From positions 992,001 to 1,056,000 of the forward strand of contig NZ_CP151996.1 of NCBI RefSeq assembly GCF_038593855.1: DNA of 64,000 nt, read 5' to 3'. Numbering within the stretch: the stretch's first letter is position 1; each line of letters begins with the position of its first letter. The notes beneath the pieces were generated by a model. That model was not told the DNA's origin. It did no database searches and saw only the letters and a list, made by a program, of their open reading frames with translations. This DNA is from Lysinibacillus sp. FSL M8-0337 (lineage in GTDB: Bacteria > Bacillota > Bacilli > Bacillales_A > Planococcaceae). The translations under genes were made by a program, and so were the position numbers. Positions 16,692-26,329 of the stretch are shown piece by piece.

Positions 16692-18347
16692 ATGCAGTCT
16701 TTAGACGGATTAAAATTTGCTGAAATGGTGCAAATGGGTGCTCATCACCTATTCCAAAATGCAAATTATGTAGATTCTTTAAATGTATTTCCAGTACCAG
16801 ATGGAGATACAGGGACAAACATGAACTTATCGATGACATCTGGTGCTAAGGAAACAGAACTTCAAGCGTCAGAGCATATTGGGAAAACGGCACAAGCGTT
16901 ATCAAAAGGGTTGCTTATGGGTGCACGTGGAAATTCAGGTGTAATCTTATCGCAACTATTCCGAGGTTTCGGTAAATTTGTAGAAAAAGAAACAACAATT
17001 AATGCAAAAGCATTTGCTGGTGCTTTCCAAGCAGGTGTAGATACAGCTTATAAAGCAGTAATGAAACCAGTTGAGGGAACAATCTTAACTGTTGCACGTG
17101 AAGCGGCCAAAAAAGGTGTAGAAGTTGCTGAAAGTGAAAACGATATCATTGCTGTTATGGAAGCATTTACGGCGGAAGCAAAGGCTTCACTAGAGCGCAC
17201 ACCTGACCTTTTACCGGTGTTAAAAGAAGTGGGCGTCGTGGATAGTGGTGGTCAAGGATTACTATTTGTCTACGAAGGTTTTTTAGCCTCTTTAAAAGGC
17301 GAGCCACTACCAAAGAAAAATGATGCAACATTAGATGATTTAATTAATGCCGAACATCATAGAGCCCAAGAATTTATGAATACTGCAGATATTGAATTTG
17401 GCTATTGTACGGAAATTATGGTTCGTTTTGAAGATGATAAAGAGCCGTTCAGTGAGGAACAATTCCGTAATGAATTAAGCCCATTAGGTGATTCGTTGCT
17501 TGTTATTTCAGATGAAGAAATTGCGAAAGTGCATATTCATTCTGAGCAACCGGGCACTGTTTTAGCGATGGGGCAAAAATATGGTAGTCTTATTAAAATC
17601 AAAGTTGATAATATGCGTGAGCAACATTCTGCTATCGTTGGCGAGGATCACAAAGCATCTGCACCAGCTCCAGCGAAAAAAGCTGAAAAGCATCCTTATG
17701 CAATTGTTACGATTGCAATGGGAGAAGGTGTGGCTGAATTACTACGCTCGATCGGTGCTTCTTATGTGATTGAGGGCGGACAAACGATGAACCCTTCAAC
17801 TGAAGATATTGTGAAAGCTGTACAGGAAATTGGTGCTGAAAAAGTACTTATTTTACCAAACAACAAGAATATAGTAATGGCAGCAGAGCAAGCTGTAGAG
17901 TTATTGGGTATTGAAGCTGCAGTTGTGGCAACAAAAACAATTCCTCAAGGGATGGCAGCCATTCTATCATTTAATCCAGAAGCAACAGTGGAAACAAACC
18001 AAAAAGCGATGACAGAAGCATTTGCTCATGTAAAAACAGGGCAAGTCACTTATGCAGTGCGTGATACGTCGATTGATGGCGTAGAAATTCATAAAGACGA
18101 TTTTATGGCGCTTGCAGAAGGGAAAATTGTGCTCTCTACACCAGCGTTAAAAGATGCTGCTGAGAAAGTTATAACAGATTTAGTAGATGCCGATACGGAA
18201 ATCGTAACAATTATTTATGGCGAAGATACGTCTGAAGAAAAAGCCTCTGAATTAATCCAATTTATCGAAGAAAACTATCCAGATGTCGAAGTGGAGTTAT
18301 TTAATGGTAAACAAGGATTATATCCATATATTATTTCGGTAGAATAA
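16692..18347 (+). CDS. fakA: Fatty acid kinase FakA (YloV, DAK2 domain)
   Basis: Phosphorylates fatty acids presented by FakB lipid carriers, routing exogenous acids into phospholipid. The N-terminal DhaL-type ATP-binding domain (about residues 8-200) has VFPVPDGDTGTNMNLS and GARGNSGVILSQLFRG. A middle domain and a C-terminal FakB-interacting domain complete the 551 residues, normal for YloV. GAGGAGGAAC precedes ATG 16692. It shares a transcript with yloU and ends in a terminator at 18379. Confidence 0.92.
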   Translation: MQSLDGLKFAEMVQMGAHHLFQNANYVDSLNVFPVPDGDTGTNMNLSMTSGAKETELQASEHIGKTAQALSKGLLMGARGNSGVILSQLFRGFGKFVEKETTINAKAFAGAFQAGVDTAYKAVMKPVEGTILTVAREAAKKGVEVAESENDIIAVMEAFTAEAKASLERTPDLLPVLKEVGVVDSGGQGLLFVYEGFLASLKGEPLPKKNDATLDDLINAEHHRAQEFMNTADIEFGYCTEIMVRFEDDKEPFSEEQFRNELSPLGDSLLVISDEEIAKVHIHSEQPGTVLAMGQKYGSLIKIKVDNMREQHSAIVGEDHKASAPAPAKKAEKHPYAIVTIAMGEGVAELLRSIGASYVIEGGQTMNPSTEDIVKAVQEIGAEKVLILPNNKNIVMAAEQAVELLGIEAAVVATKTIPQGMAAILSFNPEATVETNQKAMTEAFAHVKTGQVTYAVRDTSIDGVEIHKDDFMALAEGKIVLSTPALKDAAEKVITDLVDADTEIVTIIYGEDTSEEKASELIQFIEENYPDVEVELFNGKQGLYPYIISVE

Positions 18348-18378
18348 TATTAGGTAGCAGAGTGAACGAGTAGACGAA

Positions 18379-18408
18379 GCAGTGCACAAGTTGTGTACTG
18401 CTTTTGTT
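18379..18408 (+). terminator. Terminator after fakA
   Basis: GCAGTGCAC and GTGTACTGC (one G-U pair) around AAGTT, followed by TTTTGTTT. Confidence 0.8.
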
Positions 18409-18589
18409 TATGGTAAAAGGAATACCCGCATTGAAAACAAGAGGAAATAAGCAAAATAGATCGTTTTGTGTATTTCTTCAAAGGACAGTCAACTTGTAAA
18501 TGCTGGAATAATAGCTCTTTAGTGTGCTTGTATTTGTAGGGAGTACAATAAAGAAACAATATAAATTGTTAAGAAATTATAGTCGTTTT

Positions 18590-18604
18590 AATTTTCTGAA
18601 AGTT
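18590..18604. promoter_or_regulatory. CodY box upstream of sdaAB
   Basis: AATTTTCTGAAAGTT matches the CodY consensus AATTTTCWGAAAATT at 14 of 15 positions. It overlaps the -35 box of the predicted sdaAB promoter by two bases, an arrangement expected for repression in rich conditions. Confidence 0.75.
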
Positions 18605-18631
18605 GATAAAGTAGTGCTTTACTTTTATAGT
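18603..18631 (+). promoter_or_regulatory. Predicted sigma-A promoter for sdaAB-sdaAA
   Basis: TTGATA (18603-18608), 17 bases, TATAGT (18626-18631). The leader to the ATG is about 60 bases. Confidence 0.7.
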
Positions 18632-18695
18632 AACTATCAAGCATGATATAAGTAAAAGAAAAATTATTATATGAATAGAATAGAGGGGTGCTTGT

Positions 18696-19358
18696 ATGAA
18701 GTTTACATCGGTTTTTGATATTATTGGACCTGTTATGATTGGTCCATCTTCTTCTCATACAGCAGGTGCAGCGCGTATTGGCCGTGTTGCAAGAGATTTA
18801 TTTGGCAGACAGCCGAAATGGGTGAAAATCCACCTATATGGTTCGTTTGCTGAAACATACAGAGGGCATGGGACAGATGTAGCAATAATTGGTGGTTTAT
18901 TAGATTTTGATACATTTGATGAGCGAATTAAAACGGCTTTTGAGCATGCAGAAAAAGCTGGAATGCAATATGAATTTATTCCAGAAACAGCTAATACAGA
19001 GCATCCGAATACAGCGAGACTAGTATTTGGTGACGATGATGGTGAAATGTCAATTGTCGGTATTTCAATTGGCGGGGGAAAAATTGAAGTAAGCGAGGTC
19101 AATGGCTTCAAGCTTCGCTTAACGGGTGGCATGCCTGCCATTCTTGTTGTACATGATGACCGCGCGGGCTGTATTGCCAATGTGGCAAATTGCTTAGCAA
19201 TGCATAATGTCAATATTGGCCATATGGAAGTTTCACGTATCGAACGTGGCTTAACGGCTTTAATGGTGATTGAGATAGATCAAAATATTGAGGACAAAGT
19301 ACTTCAACAAATTTCATTAATACCACATATTACAAAAGTGTCAAAAATTAACAACTAA
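18696..19358 (+). CDS. sdaAB: L-serine dehydratase, beta subunit
   Basis: Iron-sulfur L-serine dehydratase makes pyruvate and ammonia from serine. The beta subunit (220 aa) carries the family opening SVFDIIGPVMIGPSSSHTAGA and a C-terminal ACT domain (about 148-220, AILVVHDDRAGCIANVANCL) that binds serine or another amino acid. AGGGGTG precedes ATG 18696. It is followed 14 bases later by sdaAA, and a CodY box upstream suggests amino-acid-responsive control. Confidence 0.94.
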   Translation: MKFTSVFDIIGPVMIGPSSSHTAGAARIGRVARDLFGRQPKWVKIHLYGSFAETYRGHGTDVAIIGGLLDFDTFDERIKTAFEHAEKAGMQYEFIPETANTEHPNTARLVFGDDDGEMSIVGISIGGGKIEVSEVNGFKLRLTGGMPAILVVHDDRAGCIANVANCLAMHNVNIGHMEVSRIERGLTALMVIEIDQNIEDKVLQQISLIPHITKVSKINN

Positions 19359-19372
19359 GGGGGTGTCGCAAA

Positions 19373-20293
19373 ATGGATGTATTATTTCATAATGTCCGTG
19401 AGCTTGTAGAACGAGCGGAGCGTGAAGAAAAGCAAATTTCTGAGCTAATGATTGAACAAGAAATACTAATAAGTGGACGAACACGCGAAGAAATTATGCA
19501 ACAAATGGATCAAAACTTAACAGTGATGGAGGAAGCAGTTGAACGAGGCTTACAAGGAGTAAAGTCTGTTACAGGTTTAACTGGTGGTGACGCTGTCCTG
19601 CTTCAAAATTATATTGCACAAGGCAAATCGCTTTCTGGAGATTTATTATTGGATGCGGTCAGTAAAGCAGTTGCTACGAATGAAGTAAATGCTGCCATGG
19701 GCACAATTTGTGCAACACCTACAGCAGGCTCTGCGGGAGTAGTGCCAGGCACTTTATTTGCAGTGAAAAATAAGCTAAACCCAACGCGTGAGCAAATGAT
19801 TCGCTATTTATTTACTTCAGGCGCCTTTGGTTTTGTGGTAGCAAATAATGCTTCTATCTCGGGTGCTGCGGGTGGTTGTCAGGCTGAAGTTGGTTCGGCA
19901 GCCGGCATGGCGGCGGCAGCAATAGTGGAAATGGCAGGAGGGACACCTCAACAATGTGCAGAAGCATTTGCTATTACGCTGAAAAATATGCTAGGTCTCG
20001 TTTGTGATCCAGTAGCGGGCTTAGTCGAAGTGCCTTGTGTTAAACGTAATGCAATGGGTGCAGCGAATTCGCTTGTAGCAGCAGATATGGCATTAGCGGG
20101 TGTTACGAGTCGTATCCCATGTGATGAAGTCATTGGAGCGATGTATCGCATCGGTCAGTCAATGAGCCCGAACTTGAAAGAAACAGCGCGTGGTGGACTT
20201 GCAGCGACGCCGACAGGCAAAGCAATTAGCAATGCGATTCTTAATAATGGCGATTTACAAAGCATACTAAAAGCAAGAATCACAATAGAATAA
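19373..20293 (+). CDS. sdaAA: L-serine dehydratase, iron-sulfur alpha subunit
   Basis: Catalytic subunit of the 4Fe-4S L-serine dehydratase, 306 residues. Family segments include TPTAGSAGVVPGTL, AGGCQAEVGSAAGMAAAA, LVCDPVAGLVEVPCVKRNA and a late CDEV; the cysteines in AGGCQAE, LVCDP and PCVKR are the expected cluster ligands. AAGGGGGTG lies before the ATG. The transcript ends at a strong terminator six bases after the stop. Confidence 0.94.
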   Translation: MDVLFHNVRELVERAEREEKQISELMIEQEILISGRTREEIMQQMDQNLTVMEEAVERGLQGVKSVTGLTGGDAVLLQNYIAQGKSLSGDLLLDAVSKAVATNEVNAAMGTICATPTAGSAGVVPGTLFAVKNKLNPTREQMIRYLFTSGAFGFVVANNASISGAAGGCQAEVGSAAGMAAAAIVEMAGGTPQQCAEAFAITLKNMLGLVCDPVAGLVEVPCVKRNAMGAANSLVAADMALAGVTSRIPCDEVIGAMYRIGQSMSPNLKETARGGLAATPTGKAISNAILNNGDLQSILKARITIE

Positions 20294-20298
20294 ATTGT

Positions 20299-20338
20299 AA
20301 AAGTGTTAGATTGACTGCAATCAATCTAACGCTTTTTT
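20299..20338 (+). terminator. Terminator after sdaAA (shared sequence type)
   Basis: GTGTTAGATTGA pairs with TCAATCTAACGC around CTGCAA, followed by TTTTTT. Almost the same hairpin recurs after rbgA at 38455-38495. Confidence 0.9.
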
Positions 20339-20538
20339 GTTATGTCTTTGCAATCCGCTACAGCGGGGGCCTGAAGGTTTCGTGGCGATAGTGACCGTTT
20401 TACCCTCGATGGCAATCTACCCTAATATTCAGTTGCTGTGTCGACACGAAAGAAAAGTTTTATGATACAGTTAAAAAGAGAACGGATGTATCTACGAATA
20501 ACTATAAAACAATTGACATAGAAGGGAGGTAGGCTCTT

Positions 20539-20583
20539 GTGATTTGTGACACAATAAATCTCAAGAGCTGTTGTGACAGGTGA
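20539..20583 (+). CDS. Possible 14-residue leader peptide coupled to recG
   Basis: GTG 20539 follows a good Shine-Dalgarno GGGAGGT (20524-20530) at 9 bases and reads MICDTINLKSCCDR before TGA 20581-20583. That stop overlaps the recG GTG (20580-20582). recG itself has no Shine-Dalgarno sequence at normal distance. An inverted repeat GCTCTTG (20533-20539)/CAAGAGC (20562-20568) covers the mini-ORF start. Alternatively, the hairpin simply brings GGGAGG near the recG start. The coding status is unproven. Confidence 0.35.
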   Translation: MICDTINLKSCCDR

Positions 20584-22625
20584 CTGAATTAACCAGTCCT
20601 GTCTCCGAATTAAAAGGAGTCGGGAAAGAAACCGCAGCACACTTAGAAACACTGGGTATCGAGACGGTAAACGATATTTTATGGACCTTTCCACATCGGC
20701 ATGAGGATTTCCGTTTAAAGGATTTAGCGCAAACACCACATAATGAACGTGTTACCGTTGAATGTAAAGTAGAACGTGAGCCGACTGTGTTGTTTTTAGG
20801 ACGCAACAAATCTCGCTTGCAAGTAACCGTGCTTGCGGGGCGACATTTAGTAAAAGTCGTATTTTTCAATCAAAACTATTTAAAGCAAAAGCTTATACCA
20901 GGTACTATTGTGACAGTGACGGGCAAATGGGATAGAGGCAGACAAGTTATTAATGGCACCACTGTCACTTTTGGACCGAAAATCGACCAAGTAGACTTTG
21001 AACCTGTCTATAGTTTGAAAGGTTTAATTCCACAAAAACGGTTTCGTAAATATATGCGACAAGTGTTAGATGACTTTGGTGCAGTGCTACCAGATGCGAT
21101 TCCACAGCATTTGCAGGATGCCTATAAGTTGGTCTCAATACGCGATGGGCTGGAAGGTATTCATTTTCCGCAAAATGCTGAACACGCGAAACAAGCAAGA
21201 AGGCGCTTTGCTTATGAAGAATTATTAAACTTTCAGCTTCGTATTCAAGCTTTACGTAAACTACGTAAGGATACTGAACACGGTACGGTTATACAATTTG
21301 ACTTGCAAAAACTACGGGCATTTATTGCTTCATTACCATACGAGTTAACAGGTGCTCAAAAGCGTGTTGTCAATGAAATATGTAAGGATTTAAAAGCTCC
21401 GCATCGCATGAATCGTTTGCTACAAGGCGATGTTGGGTCGGGAAAAACGGTCGTAGCAGCTATTTGTTTATATGCTGCTGTGACAGCTGGATTTCAAGGG
21501 GCGTTAATGGCACCGACGGAAATATTAGCAGAGCAACATGCTGAAAACTTAGTCGCTTGGTTTGAGCCATTTGGTGTACGTGTCGCATTATTATCAGGCT
21601 CAACGAAAACGAAGGAGCGCCGTCTACTATTAGCTGCACTTGCTGATGGAGAAATTGATATTGTTATAGGCACCCACGCTCTTATCCAACCTGATGTTCT
21701 CTTCAAGAGACTGGGCTTTGTTATAACGGACGAACAGCATCGCTTTGGTGTGGAGCAACGTAGAATTTTGCGTGATAAAGGAGAAAACCCTGATGTGCTC
21801 TTTATGACGGCAACGCCTATCCCGCGAACACTGGCGATTACAGCATTCGGTGAAATGGACGTCTCGTTAATTGATGAAATGCCAGCAGGGCGTAAAGAAA
21901 TTGAAACCCATTGGATGAAAAAAGAACAACTCGGTTCTGTATTAGCTAAACTAGAGTTAGAGCTGACAGCAGGTAGACAAGCATATGCCATTTGTCCTTT
22001 GATTGAAGAGTCGGATAAACTGGATGTACAAAATGCCGTAGAGATTTATGAGCAACTCGCATCGTATTTTACTGGACGCTTTAAAGTTGGATTAATGCAT
22101 GGTCGCTTACCAGCAGATGAAAAAGATGCGATAATGCGAGGCTTTAGCGAGGGTGATATTCACGTCTTAGTATCTACGACTGTTGTTGAAGTCGGCGTAA
22201 ATGTGCCCAATGCAACGTTTATGGTAGTCTACGATGCGGAACGTTTTGGCTTAGCGCAGCTACATCAGCTCCGCGGTCGTGTAGGACGTGGTGAGCATCA
22301 ATCCTATTGTATATTAATTGCTGATCCAAAATCCGATGAGGGGAAAGAGCGAATGCAGTCTATGACCGAAACAAATGATGGTTTCCGTCTAGCTGAAAAA
22401 GATTTAGAGCTTCGTGGACCAGGAGACTTTTTCGGCCGTAAGCAAAGCGGCTTGCCTGATTTTAAAGTAGCTGATTTAGTACATGATTATAGAACCCTGG
22501 AGACGGCACGGAAAGATGCAACAGCAATGATTGAAACAGATGCATTTTGGCATGATGAGACGTATCGATATTTGCGTGAAATGCTACAAGAGTCTGGCGT
22601 CCTTCAAGGCGAACGATTTGATTAA
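20580..22625 (+). CDS. recG: ATP-dependent DNA helicase RecG
   Basis: Branch-migration helicase that processes stalled forks and recombination intermediates. 681 residues: an N-terminal wedge/OB domain (about 1-240), then superfamily-2 motifs LLQGDVGSGKTVVA (Walker A), MAPTEILAEQHA, a DEQH box (ITDEQHRFGVEQR), MTATPIPRTLA, LVSTTVVEVGVNVPNA and QLRGRVGRG, and a C-terminal RecG-specific tail. GTG 20580 gives the normal length and the conserved LKGVGKETAAHLETLGI opening. It lacks its own ribosome-binding site and overlaps a possible leader peptide. Confidence 0.95.
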   Translation: MTELTSPVSELKGVGKETAAHLETLGIETVNDILWTFPHRHEDFRLKDLAQTPHNERVTVECKVEREPTVLFLGRNKSRLQVTVLAGRHLVKVVFFNQNYLKQKLIPGTIVTVTGKWDRGRQVINGTTVTFGPKIDQVDFEPVYSLKGLIPQKRFRKYMRQVLDDFGAVLPDAIPQHLQDAYKLVSIRDGLEGIHFPQNAEHAKQARRRFAYEELLNFQLRIQALRKLRKDTEHGTVIQFDLQKLRAFIASLPYELTGAQKRVVNEICKDLKAPHRMNRLLQGDVGSGKTVVAAICLYAAVTAGFQGALMAPTEILAEQHAENLVAWFEPFGVRVALLSGSTKTKERRLLLAALADGEIDIVIGTHALIQPDVLFKRLGFVITDEQHRFGVEQRRILRDKGENPDVLFMTATPIPRTLAITAFGEMDVSLIDEMPAGRKEIETHWMKKEQLGSVLAKLELELTAGRQAYAICPLIEESDKLDVQNAVEIYEQLASYFTGRFKVGLMHGRLPADEKDAIMRGFSEGDIHVLVSTTVVEVGVNVPNATFMVVYDAERFGLAQLHQLRGRVGRGEHQSYCILIADPKSDEGKERMQSMTETNDGFRLAEKDLELRGPGDFFGRKQSGLPDFKVADLVHDYRTLETARKDATAMIETDAFWHDETYRYLREMLQESGVLQGERFD

Positions 22626-22644
22626 TGTAGCGTTGTGTAATAAG

Positions 22645-22690
22645 GAATGTGAGGGCTTGTTTTTGAAAACAAGTCTTGCATTCTTTTTTT
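22645..22690 (+). terminator. Terminator after recG
   Basis: GAATGTGAGGGCTTGTTTT and GAAAACAAGTCTTGCATTC form a long stem with G-U pairs and some mismatch, followed by seven T. Its right arm contains the -35 box of the fapR promoter. Confidence 0.75.
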
Positions 22691-22704
22691 ATACTCTATA
22701 TACT
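22676..22704 (+). promoter_or_regulatory. Sigma-A promoter of the fapR operon
   Basis: TTGCAT (22676-22681), 17 bases, TATACT (22699-22704). The start site would fall inside the FapR operator. Confidence 0.8.
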
Positions 22705-22707
22705 GAT

Positions 22708-22726
22708 ATTAGTACCAAGTGCTAAT
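22708..22726. promoter_or_regulatory. FapR operator
   Basis: ATTAGTACCAAGTGCTAAT fits the inverted-repeat consensus known for FapR sites in B. subtilis (TTAGTACC... half followed by a TAAT half). Placed directly after the -10 box, it explains repression relieved by malonyl-CoA or malonyl-ACP. Confidence 0.88.
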
Positions 22727-22746
22727 AACAACTCAAAAGGTGGCGA

Positions 22747-23331
22747 ATGACGTTGAGACGAACGAAAAAAGAGCGACAGCGATTATTATCTGAAACGATT
22801 GCGGAAAATCCATTCGTCACAGATGAACAACTCGCGTCGGAGTTTCAGGTAAGTGTTCAAACAATACGATTGGATCGTATGGAATTAGCAATTCCCGAAT
22901 TGCGTGAACGAATTAAAGATGTGGCTTCGAAAACTTATGAAAATGAAGTGAAATCGTTACCGATTGACGAAGTAATCGGTGAAATTATTGATATAGAATT
23001 AGACAATCGTGCATTATCAATTTTTGACGTAAAAGATGAGCACGTTTTTCAACGCAATGGCATTGCTCGTGGACATCATTTATTTGCACAAGCAAACTCA
23101 TTAGCTGTAGCGGTAATTGATGATGAACTTGCATTAACAGTGCACTCCAATATTACATTTGTGAAACCTGTAAAAGCCGGAAATCGTGTTATTACTAAGG
23201 CGGTCGTTGTTGGAAGAGATGATGAACGCCATCGTACAAAAGTAGAAATAGTATCTACTGTAAATGGTGAAACAGTTTTGGTTGGTGAATTCGATATGTA
23301 CCGCACGAAAGGTAAAGGTGAACAAGAATGA
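22747..23331 (+). CDS. fapR: Fatty-acid biosynthesis repressor FapR
   Basis: Malonyl-CoA-responsive repressor of fatty-acid and phospholipid genes. The N-terminal helix-turn-helix (about 5-45) contains [19 protein letters not shown]. The C-terminal hotdog-fold effector domain (about 75-190) has [18 protein letters not shown] and [13 protein letters not shown]-like segments. 194 residues is normal. AAAGGTGGCG precedes ATG 22747; TTG 22753 is an alternative. The last codons overlap plsX by four bases. Confidence 0.96.
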   Translation: MTLRRTKKERQRLLSETIAENPFVTDEQLASEFQVSVQTIRLDRMELAIPELRERIKDVASKTYENEVKSLPIDEVIGEIIDIELDNRALSIFDVKDEHVFQRNGIARGHHLFAQANSLAVAVIDDELALTVHSNITFVKPVKAGNRVITKAVVVGRDDERHRTKVEIVSTVNGETVLVGEFDMYRTKGKGEQE

Positions 23332-24320
23332 AATTAGCACTTGATGGAATGGGTGGCGACAATGCGCCAAAGTCAGTAGTGGAAGGTGCATTATTAGCAT
23401 TAGAACAAATTCCTAATTTGGAAATTCAGTTATATGGACAGCAAGAAAAGCTTGATCCTTATTTGAAAATGCATGACCGTTTAACGGTTATTCATTGTGA
23501 AGAAGTGGTCGAGGGCACAGATGACCCTGCACGTGCTGTACGACGTAAAAAAGATTCATCGATGGCACGTATGATGGATGCAGTGGAAGAAGGGAAGGCA
23601 GACGCTTGTCTTTCGGCGGGAAATACAGGTGCATTAATGGCAGGTGGTTTGTTTAAGGTAGGACGTATTGAAGGTATTGCACGACCTGCACTAGCTACGA
23701 CATTACCGACGCTTGATGGCAAAGGGTTTTTAATGCTTGATTTAGGAGCGAATGCAGATGCACGACCAGAGCATTTACTGCAATATGCGATTATGGGTGA
23801 TATATACGCCAAAAAGGTAGGCGGTCTACAAAAGCCACGTATTGGTCTTTTAAATATCGGAACTGAAGATAAAAAAGGCAATGATTTAACGAAAGCCGCT
23901 TTTGCTTTACTAAAAGAAGCAGACTTGAATTTTATCGGCAACGTTGAGGCGCGTGATTTACTTGATGGGGTAGCAGACGTTGTTGTGACAGATGGATTTA
24001 CAGGCAATATGGTACTGAAGTCAATAGAAGGAACAGCGGGTGCGTTATTTACAATGCTAAAAGAGGCATTTATGTCTTCTACCAAAACGAAAATTTCAGC
24101 AATGTTGATGAAAAATAATTTACGTGACTTAAAAAATAAAATGGACTACACAGAGTATGGCGGTGCAGGTTTGTTTGGTTTACAAGCACCTGTAATTAAA
24201 GCGCATGGATCATCCAATGCGAAAGCAATCTTTAGTGCAATCCGTCAAGCCAATACAATGGTTGAGCATACAGTGATATCAACGATTACTGATACAGTAC
24301 GTCACTTAGAAATTGATTAA
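23328..24320 (+). CDS. plsX: Phosphate acyltransferase PlsX
   Basis: Transfers acyl chains from acyl-ACP to phosphate, giving acyl-phosphate for PlsY in phospholipid synthesis. 330 residues with the opening [17 protein letters not shown], plus [12 protein letters not shown] and [17 protein letters not shown], which are diagnostic of PlsX. Second gene of the fapR operon, translationally overlapped with fapR. Confidence 0.96.
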   Translation: MKLALDGMGGDNAPKSVVEGALLALEQIPNLEIQLYGQQEKLDPYLKMHDRLTVIHCEEVVEGTDDPARAVRRKKDSSMARMMDAVEEGKADACLSAGNTGALMAGGLFKVGRIEGIARPALATTLPTLDGKGFLMLDLGANADARPEHLLQYAIMGDIYAKKVGGLQKPRIGLLNIGTEDKKGNDLTKAAFALLKEADLNFIGNVEARDLLDGVADVVVTDGFTGNMVLKSIEGTAGALFTMLKEAFMSSTKTKISAMLMKNNLRDLKNKMDYTEYGGAGLFGLQAPVIKAHGSSNAKAIFSAIRQANTMVEHTVISTITDTVRHLEID

Positions 24321-24339
24321 CAAAGGGGATTAGTAAGAC

Positions 24340-25293
24340 ATGACGAAAATTGCATTTATTTTTCCAGGCCAAGGCTCACAGACGGTTGGTATGGGTCAAG
24401 AATTTATAAGCAATTCGCAAGAAAGCAAGGCTTTTTACGAAAGTGCTAACAAAACACTTGGTTTTGACTTATCTAAATTAATGCTAGAGGGACCTGCTGA
24501 AGAGTTAACACTAACATACCATGCGCAACCAGCATTATTAACGACAGGTGTTATGGTTGCTGAAAAATTGCGTGCTGCTGGCATTACGCCACATTATGCC
24601 GCTGGTCACTCTCTTGGAGAATACGGTGCATTAGTCATCGCAGGTGTGCTATCGTTTGAGGATGCTGTAGCTGTTGTTCATAAACGTGGTTTATACATGA
24701 ACGAAGCTGTACCAGCAGGGCAAGGTGCAATGGCAGCTATTCTTGGCATGGAGCTTGAGGCGTTACATGCAGTTACTGCTAAAGTTACAGCTGAAGGTGA
24801 TGTAGTTCAAGTTGCAAACGTCAACTGTCCAGGACAAATTGTCATTTCTGGTACTAAGGAAGGCGTTGATAAGGCCTCTGTAGCTGCAAAAGAAGCGGGT
24901 GCAAAACGTGCAATTCCGTTAGTAGTAAGTGGACCTTTCCATTCAGAATTAATGCGACCATCCTCAGAACAATTACAAGCTACGCTAGCCGAAATTACTT
25001 TATCTGAACCACAAATTCCGGTAATTAGCAACGTGAAGGCGAATGAATTACAAGATGTACCAGCTATTCAACAAGAGTTAGTTGAACAAGTGTATAGCGC
25101 TGTACAATGGGAAGCATCCGTGCGCGAAATGATTGCACAAGGCGTGGATGTATTTATCGAGTGTGGCCCTGGTAAAGTGTTAAGTGGCTTAGTTAAGAAA
25201 ATAGATCGTTCAGTGGCAACGTATTGTGTATATGATGAAGCGTCATTAGAAGCAGTATTAGAAGCGTCGAAGGAGTGGTCAATCAATGCGTAA
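24340..25293 (+). CDS. fabD: Malonyl-CoA:ACP transacylase
   Basis: Loads malonyl groups onto acyl carrier protein for fatty-acid elongation. 317 residues. The FPGQGSQ opening, the catalytic-Ser motif [10 protein letters not shown] (about 91-100), the active-site His in GPFHSELM and the [12 protein letters not shown] end are all present. AAAGGGG precedes the ATG; the 3' end overlaps fabG by eight bases. Confidence 0.96.
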   Translation: MTKIAFIFPGQGSQTVGMGQEFISNSQESKAFYESANKTLGFDLSKLMLEGPAEELTLTYHAQPALLTTGVMVAEKLRAAGITPHYAAGHSLGEYGALVIAGVLSFEDAVAVVHKRGLYMNEAVPAGQGAMAAILGMELEALHAVTAKVTAEGDVVQVANVNCPGQIVISGTKEGVDKASVAAKEAGAKRAIPLVVSGPFHSELMRPSSEQLQATLAEITLSEPQIPVISNVKANELQDVPAIQQELVEQVYSAVQWEASVREMIAQGVDVFIECGPGKVLSGLVKKIDRSVATYCVYDEASLEAVLEASKEWSINA

Positions 25294-26032
25294 ATTAGAA
25301 GGTAAAGTTGCAGTTGTAACAGGTGCTTCACGAGGAATTGGACGTGCGATTGCATTGAAGCTTGCGGATGAAGGTGCAAAGGTTGTTGTTAACTATAGCG
25401 GCTCACAGGCAAAAGCAGAGGAAGTCGTTGCGACAATTCAAGCAAATGGTGGCGAGGCGATTGCCGTTCAAGCAAGTGTCTCAAAAACAGAGGAAGTTAC
25501 TGCATTAATGGATGCGGCAGTCAAAACATTTGGCGCGCTTGATATTTTAGTAAATAATGCAGGAATTACTCGCGATAATTTATTGATGCGCATGAAAGAA
25601 GAAGAATGGGACGATGTACTCGATACAAACTTAAAAGGTGTGTTCCTTTGTACAAAAGCAGTCACTCGTCAAATGATGAAGCAGCGTGCAGGGCGCATCA
25701 TTAATATATCTTCTATCGTTGGTGTTGCTGGTAATGCAGGGCAAGCTAATTATGTAGCGGCAAAAGCGGGCGTTATTGGCTTAACAAAAACGACGGCAAA
25801 AGAACTTGCGTCACGTAATATTTTAGTGAATGCCATTGCACCAGGATTTATTGAAACTGAAATGACTGAACAGCTTCCAGAAGATTTAAAACAAGGCATG
25901 CTGACACAAATTCCTCTCGCTAAACTTGGGCAACCTGAGGATATTGCGAAAGCAGTTGCGTTTTTAGCTTCTGAAGATGCAAACTATATGACAGGCCAAA
26001 CGCTACATATTGACGGCGGCATGGTGATGTAA
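25286..26032 (+). CDS. fabG: 3-oxoacyl-ACP reductase
   Basis: NADPH-dependent short-chain dehydrogenase that reduces 3-ketoacyl-ACP. The Rossmann motif TGASRGIG (about 13-20), NNAG, the catalytic Ser in ISSIVG and the YVAAK tyrosine/lysine pair are present. 248 residues, usual length, ending DGGMVM. It overlaps fabD and is followed by acpP, the normal order. Confidence 0.96.
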   Translation: MRKLEGKVAVVTGASRGIGRAIALKLADEGAKVVVNYSGSQAKAEEVVATIQANGGEAIAVQASVSKTEEVTALMDAAVKTFGALDILVNNAGITRDNLLMRMKEEEWDDVLDTNLKGVFLCTKAVTRQMMKQRAGRIINISSIVGVAGNAGQANYVAAKAGVIGLTKTTAKELASRNILVNAIAPGFIETEMTEQLPEDLKQGMLTQIPLAKLGQPEDIAKAVAFLASEDANYMTGQTLHIDGGMVM

Positions 26033-26092
26033 TAATATGCTATAGCATAATTTTTAATTTTTTGTATAATCATTTGAGGGGAGGTGAACGTT

Positions 26093-26329
26093 TTGACTAC
26101 AGTATTAGAGCGCGTAACAAAAGTAATCGTAGACCGTTTAGGTGTTGAGGAAAGTGAAGTTACACTAGAAGCTTCTTTCCGTGATGATTTAGGTGCAGAC
26201 TCATTAGACGTTGTTGAGCTTGTAATGGAGCTTGAAGACGAATTCGATATGGAAATTTCTGATGAAGATGCTGAAAAAATTTCAACAGTTGGTTCTGCTA
26301 TTTCATACATCGAAGGTAAAATTAACTAA
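26093..26329 (+). CDS. acpP: Acyl carrier protein
   Basis: Carries growing acyl chains on a phosphopantetheine arm attached to the Ser of [12 protein letters not shown]. The protein is acidic, and 78 residues from TTG 26093. That start lies seven bases after GGGGAGGTG, and its [10 protein letters not shown] opening aligns with other AcpP proteins; the upstream in-frame GTG at 26084 is part of the Shine-Dalgarno sequence. A TATAAT at 26065-26070 has no clear -35, so a private promoter is uncertain. Confidence 0.97.
   Translation: MTTVLERVTKVIVDRLGVEESEVTLEASFRDDLGADSLDVVELVMELEDEFDMEISDEDAEKISTVGSAISYIEGKIN

Larger units (their letters stand above)
18348..18695. other. Intergenic region fakA-sdaAB
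   Basis: 348 bases. Holds the fakA terminator (18379-18408), one isolated copy of the AATACCCGC repeat core near 18420, about 150 bases with nothing recognised, then a CodY box and the sdaAB promoter. Confidence 0.75.
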
